Assembly (NCBI RefSeq): GCF_002234675.1 | Contig: NC_019870.2 | Span: 3,492,985-3,556,984, forward strand | Length of the DNA: 64,000 nucleotides | From: Oryzias latipes | Taxonomy: Eukaryota > Chordata > Actinopteri > Beloniformes > Adrianichthyidae | Direction: 5' to 3' | Part shown: positions 54,069 to 64,000 of the stretch, piece by piece | Layout: every line of letters starts with the position of its first letter | Position numbering within the stretch: the stretch's first letter is position 1 | The notes under the pieces: generated by a model | What the model saw: the letters and a program-made list of their open reading frames with translations, nothing else | Told to the model about the DNA's origin: nothing | Databases searched by the model: none | Position numbers and translations under genes: made by a program

Positions 54069-55518
54069 TGAAAAGACACAGCATGTTCCTTTCTGATACT
54101 TTTTAGAGTGTTTTCCTTGTTAGACCCCTTTTCATGAGAATAATTTATAAAGTCTGACATTTGTGTGCTGCAGTAAATCTGTGCTTTGCTGTCTTTGTAA
54201 ACTATAGGAACAGCATCTTTACGTTTTCTCAGTTAGATCCTCTAAATTCAGTAAAAATGTCCAAACAAAATTCTTTGTAGGACTAAAGCGTGTGTAGATT
54301 TAAAGCTCTAAAAGACACAAGACGCTGTGCTTCAATCTCAGCATCGTTTAAATCTTTGCACAACTCTATCAGATGTGGAAAAAACATCCAATTCCTAGAA
54401 TTTCACACGGCATCTCGTGTCACAAATATCTGCTATTAAGTTCGGTCAAAAGTTAACAACATTTAACATTAACACAACTTTTTCTTTCCCATACCAGCAA
54501 AAAACTAATTATGCAGAGAGTTTAAAACTCATTGTCTTAATTGCTCATCACATCTGATTATACTAACAAAACTAATAAGCTGTGCAGGTGCCAAGTCAGC
54601 AGCAGAGACAGCAGGAGAAGGTTCCGCATTGACAGAAGGTGAAAATTTACGCTTTTCTATACCACAAAATCTGGGATGGAGAAGTGCTAAACAGGGCCTG
54701 CATTTTTCTCTGAAGAAAACAGGCTCGTGTTAATTGAGTTCTGCATTTTTTGTTCTTCTCTGTGTCAAAATTGATGAGATAGGAAAAGAAATATGATGAT
54801 CCTTAACAAAATTTGTGAAAAAAATAACCAATTTTAATCATAATAAACCTATACGACCAAAATGTAGTTTTTTACATTAGAAGCACCTGTTTCTATATGT
54901 TTTTCCAAATTAACACATTTTGTGAAAACCTTTAAAAAAAATTAAATATTAAGACAAGCAGACTTCAAAGTTCACTAAAAAAACTGTAACTGAAGCAACT
55001 CTATGAATAACTATAGTACTAAACGGTTAAAAATGATAGTTAAGTATGTATAATATTAAGGAGATGTCATAAAATCCACAATGGTTGCCAAAAAGAAGAA
55101 AAATTGAAATAAAAATTGACAAAAGGTTAACATGAAAAAAGCTTTAAGCATATGAAGGTGGAATAAGTGAAGGATTTGCAGAATGATGAGGTATTTTCTG
55201 GGTCGATCGGCAGGAGGGATGGCACAACTTTCGGCTTGAAACAATAGAACGGAATTTTGGGAAAAGTGAATCGTTGCATCCCTGTTTGAATATGTTTACG
55301 TTAAAAAGTCAAAGGTGTTTTTGTCAAATGAAATTTTATTATTTATTGTTTTTTGCACCACTGTAAAAGCAGGCCCCATAGAGGTAAAAAATTCAAAAAA
55401 TTGGTAAACATCTTTCCCAAGACATGTTTTCATACATTAGGAAAGCTTTTGTTGCTGAAAAACGTTTTTGATTATTTTTCTTGCTAGACAGAAAATAAGA
55501 CAATTTATTCTTTCTTTC
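54069..55518. other. AT-rich intergenic
   Basis: No gene or named repeat seen. A short patch at 54540-54630 (AATTGCTCATCACATCTGAT) is somewhat more complex. Confidence 0.45.
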
Positions 55519-55989
55519 TTAAAGTCACACACTGATCATTTTCTAATTGTTTTAAATACCTCTGAGTTCATTTAATTTAAACCGGTTTACATGTTCTCCC
55601 ACTAGCTTACAGCCCCTCACAACCCCAACTTAACAACACCAGGCCAACAAAAATGGTGAGCAATGCTGGAGCCATCTGGTCGTTCAGTTTGGATCCAGAC
55701 TCCAGCTCAGATGAGGAAAACAAAGACGTTCATGGATCTGTTGTCTGCAAGTGGATGCATCAGAATGGAGCAGAGCAGGGAGCTAGTGGTTTGCCGTGGT
55801 TACACACGAAAGCTTTTTCAAACAGCATTTTTTCGTCTTCGCCTAATTCACAAAGATTTGAAGAACAAAATTTTCAGAAATGCAACTTTATTCTTATTTT
55901 GTTTGTAAATGTCCTCCATAATGTGGAAAATGCCACAAGAACATGTTAAAAACAGCAAAAACACAATTTTCATTGGGGTGGGTCTTTAA
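55519..55989 (+). mobile_element. TTAA family 2 element, complete (471 bp)
   Basis: TTAA at 55519-55522 and 55986-55989. Left end AGTCACACACTGATCATTTT is a mutated version of the right TIR AGACCCACCCCAATGAAAA. The 98-codon frame at 55653 is transposon sequence by its match to other copies. Confidence 0.7.
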
Positions 55990-56899
55990 GATTCAGTTTT
56001 CAGTGTAAACCAACTAAAGGTTTTTCTACTGTTTAGCAATTTTACAAAGAAAAAAAAAGGTTTTTCTGAATTTTTAGTTTTCTGTTGTTTTTTTAAATCC
56101 AATATATGAACCATGACACGAAAATTAGGTTAGAACAAGGGCAATGGGCAATGCCGAGGCTGCCCCCAAAAATGTGATGACCCCCCCAAGACCAACAATT
56201 AACTAACGAACTAAAAATGACCACACACAAAAAATTACCTTAAAAAAAAAAAAAAAAGACAAAAAACTGCAAGAATGGATAGACAGACAGACGTAAAAAG
56301 ACAAAAAAAGAAGTGCAGCCTCGCTAGGGTATAGCAGTGTGCCTGTCCAAAGCCCGGCATCCAACAAAAAAACGCATAAGACACATCGAAGAGATCGAAG
56401 GAGAAGATAGATGACTGATATAAAGACAGCATAGCTTTCTATGCATTTTAGGGGCTGGAGGGATAAGACACATCAAACTCTTAGCCCCCCCCCCCCCCCC
56501 AACACACACACCTGATAGAACTGAATTGTGGGGAAAGCCATGGCGACCCTACAGTAAATAAAGTAATCAAAAAATTAACCTTTTTCTTAAAGTAATTTAT
56601 CGGATTCATTTGGGTAGAAGGATGCGCGCGCAGCTCCTGAGAATTGAATGAAAATGTTGCATCTTTTATCATGTTTAACAAAGGTGCAGTTTGTTCATTT
56701 GACCTAACAAAGTGGAAACCGGAAGCCACTGCGCCACAGATTTACTTGACGACCTTAGATATTTGCATGTATGAGTGTACGTTGTTTTTGAGGCATTACT
56801 GTGTTCCCAGAGCTTGCGGATGCATTTGCATGTCCCATCTGCAGGCTGCTGCTCAGGCCTGATTGCATCTGAGAGCAGCAGGAAAAACCCCTGCAGCCT
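55990..56899. other. Intergenic with C16 tract
   Basis: No gene. A 16-base C run at 56485-56500 and AGACAGACAGACG at 56280. Reading frames are short and without motifs. Confidence 0.45.
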
Positions 56900-57200
56900 C
56901 ACGGCGGCTGGTTATTGGTATTTTCCGAGTTTTCCAAACTAATAAGTGGCACTATCAAGTATTTGGAAGCGCCGCGAGACTACAGACGGGCTGCTGCGCT
57001 TAATTGATATTGAGCGCGGCGCCGGTCGGCGCGGGCGAGGCCGCTGCTGGGTAATTTGCAGTTTAATCAGCGTTTGTAATGAGAGCCGCTGATTAGCGCG
57101 GGCTGGAAATAAAGGGAGAGTTACAAGGAGCGTCTGTCAGAGTCCAGTGATAATTCACAACTAATTGTGATGATTAGAGCAAACTGGATGACTTCGGAGT
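56900..57200. promoter_or_regulatory. Candidate conserved regulatory block
   Basis: Repeat-free; CTAATAAGTGGCACTATCAA, GCGCTTAATTGATATTGAGC, GGGTAATTTGCAGTTTAATC and GCCGCTGATTAGCGCGGG. Dense homeodomain cores (TAATT, GATTA) in GC-rich context. Confidence 0.4.
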
Positions 57201-57560
57201 TCCCCCCGCACTGTAATGTGCGCGCCCTGCACACGCGCGCCCCGCAAGTTTGAGCCTTTGCTCTTTTCCAACAACTCTCCTCTGCGCGTAAATGTTCCAG
57301 ACGCGCGTGTGCGCAGAGGTAACAAGACAGAATCGAGCAGATTTGATTTTCAAACGGCCCTGGATGAATTGGTCGGGGGGAGGTGAGTGGAGCAGGCAGC
57401 CAGCGAGGCCCGGGGTGTGCGCCCGCTCCTCGGGACGCGCCGCGCGCGGCTGGAATAGCAAATGTGAAATTAGTGGGAAATGTGCGCGCAAACGTCGCTG
57501 GCTAATTAGCGAGAAGAAGAGGAGGCAGAAGCGAGGAGGATCAGCTGGACCTCTTGTGAT
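57201..57560. promoter_or_regulatory. CpG-island-like segment
   Basis: CpG-dense, for example CACACGCGCGCCCCGC and GGGACGCGCCGCGCGCGG, far above the surrounding AT-rich sequence. Could be an enhancer edge or the promoter of an unseen transcript. Open frames here are long because stops are rare in GC-rich DNA. Confidence 0.4.
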
Positions 57561-59072
57561 GCGGAGATGTCTGCAGAGGCAGCTGACGCATGCGCATCTC
57601 ATGTTCGACTCCTTCCCTCCAAAGAAGGCTTATATTAATCTCAAATGTCATCCAGCTATACTTTCAGCTTCCTAGAGGTCAGACATATGCATGTATTTGT
57701 TCTCAATGGTAACTTTCAAAGGCGTTAGAAAACATTTATGGGGCCAGGGCAGTGCGTCTCCCCCTCACCTGATGACCAGCTGAATCAGAACTAAATAGTC
57801 CACGGCCTTTTTGAGGACATTTTTGTGCACACTAAAAACTTCTTACAGTTAAAATAACTTCACTTTTTCCTGGGGTAGTTTAAAAAAAAAAACTCAGGAA
57901 GAAAAACATATATTGGGTTCAAATGAAACCACTACTACTCAAAAAATTAGTATATTTTTAGTTCAACCCAAACTTATTTTTTACAGATATGTTTTTGATT
58001 ATTTTACACAATAAGTTCCATTCCACAGTCAACCTTTTGTCAGTTTAGGTTTTGAGAAAAAGTCCATTTTGAGCAGTCATTTTTTACTTCAAACTAAAAA
58101 TTTATTTTAGACCTTTTCATGAATTAGAAGAAACAGTAATTTATTTTGATGATTGTCATTTATTTGATTCCCATTAATAATTTCTCATTTGGGGGGGGGG
58201 GGTCCTTCAGTTACTCGACAGACCAATGAGTCAATCTGGCAACCACAGGTGTGTCCTTCTGCTTACGTGGCAGTCTTTCCACAAAACATCTGCAAAAGTG
58301 AAAAGAAAAATCATTGATTTGTTCTTTCAGTTAATAGATTAAAGTCAGATTGGGTTTAAACATTTATTTTTGACACATTTATGCAAATTAAGCTCAAAAT
58401 ATCTAATAATAATAACAACAGTTATATATTTTTTATCCATAAAACTTATATTTAATTCACAAACTTAACACTTGAGCAGAGAAGTAAAGTATTACTGATA
58501 TATATATTGTAGTCATTTCAGCATAAGTACAATCAAGAAGAAATCTTTTATTTTACTTCAGAAAAAAGCATGAAAACAAACTTAGAAAATATTTAAAATA
58601 ACCAAAAATGTATTTAAATATGCCAAATAATAATGTTTGATCAGATTCAAATAACGTCAATAACATTCTAACTTTTTTGCTGCTAGAAAGATTAAACTAA
58701 ATAGGAATTTAGGACTTGAACTGATCATTTAAATTTTTGTTAAGGCGCATTGAGGTATTTTCAAACTAAATTAGGTCAGAAATGATAGATTTTTGGATCT
58801 TTAACTATTGCTTATTATTGTGATTTAAAGATATATAGACATTTAATAATAAAATGAAGCATTAATATTGTGTAAGTTCTAATTATCTAAATATTTAGAA
58901 TAAACAGTTTTGTTTGAGTCAACTTTATTATAATTATCTTGATTTTAGAAAAGCCACCGATTGAAAAATAATTTAAGTGCAAATTCCAATGGAAACAATA
59001 AAGTTTGGCTGCAAAGTAAAATATCTGAGCCGTTATAAATGAAGCGTCTTTTCCTGCAGGAGCATCACACCT
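57561..59072. other. AT-rich intergenic
   Basis: No gene or named element. A G12 run at 58191-58202. Confidence 0.45.
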
Positions 59073-59294
59073 TTATCTCTTGTGCTATCCTATGGGGTCC
59101 AGATGACCCGATCCTCACATTGACGTGTTCTCCCTACCATGACAAAGGTGGATAAAGGTGGAAAGATTTCATGTAATCCATGGACACCAGTGAAGATCAC
59201 AAATCATTGAAGAAAAAAGGCTCAGAGCACTGTCTAGTGGGTCTAGATGACCCAACTCCCAATGTTAAAGTGCCTAGGATAGCACAAGGGTTAA
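59073..59294. mobile_element. TTAA family 1 MITE, copy 6
   Basis: Left end TTAT then CTCTTGTGCTATCC, right end GATAGCACAAGGG plus TTAA at 59291-59294. 222 bp. Confidence 0.8.
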
Positions 59295-59309
59295 GTATGT
59301 AGGAAATTA

Positions 59310-59790
59310 AACCAACATGTTGGGGCTCAACAATGAACTCCGGCTTCTTCTGAAATGACAAAGAAACCTTTGTCTTGGCTGACGTAAAGTGAACCTCAGT
59401 CTGCTGCAGGTGGCCCCCTTCTCCCGCTGCACCTCTTTCTCTTTCGGGTTTCTCACGAACCCCCCTGATAGAATGCTAAACGGGAGCACAGCAGCAGCAC
59501 ACATGACCCGTTTGGTATCAGATGTGCAGCTAAAATGACTTTCTCCCATCTGATCTCCCGCTCGGCAGCTCCGGAAGATGAGGCCGGAGGGACCGCCAGC
59601 ACCCCGCCATCGATTTTCCAGCAAGAGGTTATCTATATGTAGTATTTTAATGTCACGGAGTCACGGCAAATTGATAGTGATAAATATTTGCCGGAAGATT
59701 AGGTGAGGGGAGAGTGTTTCATCTCAGACCTGTAACCCCAGCAGAGCGGTTCCTCTCCTCGTCGGATTAGCCCCATCTATCCAGTGTCAA
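59310..59790. promoter_or_regulatory. Candidate conserved noncoding block
   Basis: Repeat-free stretch; AATGACAAAGAAACCTTTGT (SOX-like inverted pair), GGAGCACAGCAGCAGCAC and GGCAAATTGATAGTGATAAA. No exon structure. Confidence 0.3.
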
Positions 59791-59842
59791 TGGCTGTCTT
59801 GTTGAAAAAAATCAGTGAGTAAACATGGCTGACAGAGTGTCA

Positions 59843-59886
59843 GTGTGTGTGTGTGTGTGTGTGTGTGCGTGTGTGTGTGTGTGTGT
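59843..59886. repeat. (TG)n microsatellite
   Basis: 44 bp of TG with one CG interruption. Confidence 0.9.
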
Positions 59887-59887
59887 T

Positions 59888-61079
59888 TGGTGGACAGGCA
59901 GCTGATCACTCATACAAATAGACTCCAAACTCCGCTCAGCCCCTCCTGAAATGTGTTCTCCCTCTTTTCACCTCCTGTTCTGTCCTTTTTCTACCCCCCC
60001 CCCCCCCTGCCGCCTCCTTGTTGTCTCCCAGGAGCTCTGCAACTCCACCCCAATACCCCTCCCCACCACCTGTCCCGCTGTTCCCCACTTTGTCCCCATC
60101 AATCACTGCAGCATTGTGTCCTGGATGTTATATAGAGTGACTTAATGTCCCCCCCCCCCCCCCCCTTCATCTCTATTCTCTAAGAAAATCCTTCTCCACG
60201 AGGGTCCACCTCTGCAGCCTGCTTAGTGTTTCTGCAGGGGGTCTAACAAAAAAAAACAAAGAAGTGTTTAATGCTACATGACCTTGTACTGAATGCAACA
60301 TAAAAAAACACATTTTCATGACGTTTACACACAAATAAACCTCACAGAAATTAATTCAAATGTACACAAAATAAACTGACCACATCACATAGTAGGATGG
60401 ATCAGAAGAGTTTGAAACTTGTGGAAACAGAATATGATTTTTTTTTGAGTGTGTGTGGAAAAACTTGATTTAAAACACTTGGTCGACTTCCCTCACTACT
60501 CAGGTCACTTTAGGGCCATTTTTTCAGGGTGTCCACATCTACAATTTCAAAATCCATCACCCTAGAATTTTCTCAAAAGTCTCTGCTAAATTACAATGAA
60601 TAGAATATAATAGAATTGAATGGAGTAGAAGAGAATCTTTATTAATTAAAATTCAAAATAGGCCATGCAGCTATGTGCACACTACTTCACCAGAGAAAAC
60701 AATAAAAATAAACAATTCAAAGATTAAAAATCTATTAATTAAAAACACAGTAAAAGAATATTTCATGGTTTTATTGCAAAAACTAATGTGCTTCAATGCT
60801 CACTATGGTCAATATAGACCATAATGCATTGTGTTTGAAGAGTTTTTTATGGGGGAAAAATGTAAACCATTCAAGTTTGCATCATCAGAACACAATGAAA
60901 TCATAAACAGTCTTTGTAAAATGTTCATATTTATTAGGTGTCTGACATGAACAAACGGAACAAACAGAAAGTAGTGAGCATGGATCCAAATTATGAAGAA
61001 ACCCAGGACGCTATAGATAGTTCTGTATTATAAAGTCTTCCAGGCGTTAGGGAGTAGAGAGCCTTGAGAGGCTGGCGGC
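59888..61079. other. Intergenic, low complexity in part
   Basis: C14 (59994-60007) and C17 (60149-60165) runs flank a pyrimidine-rich stretch. The remainder is AT-rich. No gene. Confidence 0.5.
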
Positions 61080-61192
61080 GTGTCCAGGGTGTGCCTCTCC
61101 CTCGCCCAATGGCAGCTGGGATAGGCTCCAGCAACCCCCTAACCCCGAATGGGATATAGCCAGTTAAAAAAATGGATGGATGGATGGGAGTA
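61080..61192 (+). mobile_element. Retroposon 3' tail fragment
   Basis: GTGTCCAGGGTGTGCCTCTC...GGATAGGCTCCAGCAACC, ending in GGATGGATGGATGG, the usual tail of this fish retroposon type. Confidence 0.75.
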
Positions 61193-61497
61193 GAGAGGAA
61201 TTCAGACGAAGCTTTTGTAAAGCTTGTAAAATAAAGTTTTATTTGATGTGATAAAGCAACCCAATGGAGTATTATAATTTACATTTATTTTATACCTTGA
61301 CGATAAAATGCTCAAACTTTGATTATATGGATTATTTATGGGTCCTTTGAGTTTTATGTTGAATTTAAACTAAGCAGAAAGTAATGTAATGTCATGTGAC
61401 CTGTTGAAAGAAACTGCTATACGGACCAGTCAGATGTTTAGTTTTCCAAAAAAAGTTTTATTTTATGTTACTTCCCTTTAGAAATATGCATTTTGTC

Positions 61498-62036
61498 TAT
61501 AAAGATCCACTCTGATCATCTTTTCATCTGTTTCAAAGCGTTCACTGCGGTCTATTAGATAGGATCATGTCATTTCTAGCCTAAGTAAAAAGATAAGTAA
61601 TTTTCTAGGACATAGTTTCTGCAGAGCAGCAAGAGTTAGATGGAAATTCGCCTCTGAGACGTGGGCGGGACTGTTGCCACGAGTGAGCTCGCCCCACTTT
61701 TTGTCAAAGCTTTCCGTGTGCATGCTTTCCTGCTAGCTTACAGCCCCTCACACACCCAGTGTAACATTATTGATCCGGCTCGAACAAGGAAAACAAAGAC
61801 GGATCTAGTCGTCTACTCCATAAGAATGGAGCGGAGCGTGTTTTCTACGTCTACATTTCTATGTCTTTTTCAAACTGTATTTTTCATCTGCTCCCTGCAT
61901 AACAGTTAAATAAATAAACAATCAATAATTAAGCTTAATTTTCTTTATATATGTCCTCCATCATAAGAAAAATGTCACAAGAACATGTTAAAAACGCCAA
62001 AAACACAATTTTCATTGCAGTGGATCTTTAAAGTCT
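61498..62036 (+). mobile_element. TTAA family 2 element, near-complete
   Basis: Left end ATAA then AGATCCACTCTGATCATC; right end GCAGTGGATCT then TTAA. Carries GCTAGCTTACAGCCCCTCAC and AATGGAGCGGAGCGTG like the 55.5-kb copy. About 535 bp. Confidence 0.7.
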
Positions 62037-62379
62037 TCACTGCTGTTGAAATCCACACAGTTTATTTTTTTTAAACTTGTACCAAAGCAATGAAGTAAGT
62101 TTCATCTTGTTAGGCATCTTCTTTAACCTTTGCCAGCAAAATTCCAGAACCAATTTCTTTAAACAATTTCACAGAAATGATCACAAATTAAGCAGATTTT
62201 CAAAGGAGAAAATAAAACAAGGAAAGGAAATTATTCCATTTCCAATCCTGCTGTTTGACTAATTTTCTTTGATGAATGCAATTCAAAATATTCTAAGTAG
62301 AAAATGAACTTGAAAAGTACTTTAATTTCACTCACAGACTTAATTAAGCCCAAATTTCCAGTAGCAAAAACAAAGAAAA

Positions 62380-62760
62380 AAAGGGCTAAACGCTCCTGGA
62401 ACAACCTTTAGGGCTTGTTCAAATAAAGACATCACGTCTCCAACATCATTCCCGTATTTTATGAAAGGTCCCTGACAAATAGTGTTCCCCGCCACGCTTG
62501 GGCAGCCACCTTCATTCTGCACTTTGGCTTGTTTACATAGCACCGGGACCATTTCCACAGATTAAACAAATCACCGCCCGAAGGGGACATCTATAATCTG
62601 CTAACGGGTCACCAGCAAGACGGTTATAAATGTCCGTGTCTGGAAATGGGGATTGGATCAATGACCTTCCCTAAATGCAGCACTGACTGCACTTTATAAT
62701 GGGATGAGGGGGAGGGGGTAACGTTTCATTAAAGAGAATATTTTGAGATTATAAAGGGAG
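62380..62760. promoter_or_regulatory. Candidate conserved noncoding block
   Basis: Repeat-free; CCGTATTTTATGAAAGGTCC, GCCCGAAGGGGACATCTATA and GGTTATAAATGTCCGTGTC. Non-coding. Confidence 0.3.
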
Positions 62761-62999
62761 ATAAAAGTCATTAAACAGCCTCAAAAAACTGACACCTGCA
62801 CCACTAATAATTGAATAAGACATTTTCCCCACAAACAGTGAAAGGTCAGTAAAACACGCAGCAGATCTCAGACCACTTTACTTCATCATTGCACATTACA
62901 GCCTCATGAATTGTTCAAATTTGAGAACAAGCACTCAATTCTCTTTATTATGTTTATTATGTACGTTAAATTAAACTTCATGAACAGAGAAAGTTGCAG

Positions 63000-63240
63000 C
63001 GACGTTCCGCGGCTCCTCAAATAAAATGTAATTTGTGGCGGAATTTGTTGTATCTGTCACAAATATTCACAATTAGCCGCGGTAATTATTTGATAGTTTC
63101 TGCAATTACGGCTTAAACGGTTAAATTTTGAACTGTATGGAAGCCTAATTGGCCTAAATGTGATATTTTGCATATTTGCATAATGAGGAAATTGGTAGAA
63201 AATTGTGTTCATTCATTTGTGAAAAATCCTATGAATTTTA
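63000..63240. promoter_or_regulatory. Candidate conserved block with homeobox/POU sites
   Basis: Contains CACAATTAGCCGCGGTAATT, GCCTAATTGGCCTAAATG and the octamer ATTTGCAT at 63174-63181. Compact, repeat-free sequence typical of a developmental enhancer. Target inferred only. Confidence 0.4.
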
Positions 63241-64000
63241 TGAATTTGAGAAGCCTGCTCCTGCAGTCTGTGACTTTGCTGGCTGCTCCCTGAGGAGGAG
63301 GCGCAAAGTGGAGCACAGGCAGGAGGCCAGATGGAGGTGGTTTTAGAAGGAGAGGGCTTTTTAACACAACTTCAGGACTGCCCCATCAAACCAGCAGAGT
63401 TGGGAAACTTTGGCTCCATCCATCCATCCATCCATCCAACGTTTTCTCTTTTTCCCATAATGCTAACAAAACAATCATAGTAGATCAAATGGGATAGCTA
63501 ATCTATAGGTCGGTTTATTGTGATAAAACAACAATGATGCAAAACTTTGTTGAAACAAAATTAATTACAAAAATCATATTTTTAATCTTTTTCGACCAAA
63601 CGAAATCACTAAATGTTTTTATTAATTACAAACCCATTAAGCCCCTTTCACGGTGTGAGTATGTTATTTTACTTAATCCTATTCTATGTGCCGTTTGGGC
63701 TGCAGAAATTTGAGTTCCACTTTAAAACATTAGTTAAAGGGGGAAATAAATCTGCTCCTCTCGTTTCTCCCCTCATTTAAAAACCAACAGTTTCAGGTGT
63801 TTCAGCCTCCATAGCCCGGTTTCCTTTGATTGGTTCTCTTTAAAAACAGCAACACACTTTAGTCGTCCTTTACTTGGGTCCCTGTTTACAGGTTGAATCC
63901 ACTGCCAGCTCAGCAGTTTTATGAACCCCGCAAGCCCATTTACAGCAGCAAGCACAACGCAACAAATAATGAGGGAATACTGCAAAAGTGTCCGAAGATA
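63241..64000. other. Intergenic to window end
   Basis: A short CATC run at 63417-63438. No gene or named repeat. The next gene (AP3B1 in mammals) is not reached. Confidence 0.4.

Noticed and set aside
55653..55949. 98-codon frame with an acidic DSSSDEENKD stretch
   Set aside because: Lies wholly in a TTAA family 2 transposon; homologous stretches at 53.8 and 61.8 kb are not open in the same way.
57174..57675. Frames of 127-142 codons in GC-rich DNA
   Set aside because: Stop codons are scarce in CpG-rich sequence; compositions are Arg/Ala/Gly-rich with no domain.

Overview
This window is vertebrate nuclear DNA from a teleost fish. The evidence is intron-split genes with GT-AG junctions, several introns of only 66-86 bp, dense microsatellites, and many fish-type interspersed repeats. 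I read four protein-coding loci by translating exons in all frames and checking that reading phase is kept across every junction. The TTAA-flanked repeat family with TIR CCCTTGTGCTATC looks like one I associate with ricefish (Oryzias), but the species call is a low-confidence inference. There is no bacterial-type operon, CRISPR array, phage or defence system here.

Layout from left to right. 1-2.2 kb (+): the last coding exon and 3' end of PDE8B, a cAMP phosphodiesterase, preceded by a CA/TG block in its last intron. 5.0-14.5 kb (-): a complete 13-exon WDR41 gene (448 codons), tail to tail with PDE8B. Its intron 8 is largely filled by an 18-bp minisatellite of about 64 copies. 14.5-30.9 kb: a repeat-rich interval with candidate regulatory islands, CTCF-like motifs, a (GATA)67 array and a CCAT minisatellite. 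30.9-33.7 kb (-): a complete 3-exon OTP (orthopedia) homeobox gene (323 codons). 36.6-49.3 kb (-): a complete 4-exon TBCA gene (108 codons), whose large introns hold repeat-free blocks that look like regulatory DNA. 49.4-52.1 kb: a broken non-LTR retrotransposon whose 3' end lies 97 bp upstream of the TBCA start codon. 52.1-64 kb: no gene found, but more transposon copies, a (TTAAA)33 array and several candidate conserved noncoding blocks.

The order PDE8B-WDR41-OTP-TBCA, with PDE8B opposite to the other three, is as I recall it for human chromosome 5q, so this is a retained syntenic block. OTP is the developmental regulator, while WDR41 and TBCA are housekeeping genes that plausibly act as bystanders holding its distal enhancers. 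Mobile DNA is dominated by non-autonomous DNA elements: two TTAA-flanked families, hAT relatives that carry a ZNF143/SBS-like motif, one 965-bp IS630-Tc1-mariner element with long TIRs, and decayed Tc1 transposase remnants. No wholly new system could be demonstrated. The most interesting items are the minisatellite fused to a WDR41 exon boundary, the SBS motif spread by hAT copies, the LINE beside the TBCA start, the CTCF-like motifs around WDR41, and the enhancer-like blocks around OTP and TBCA.
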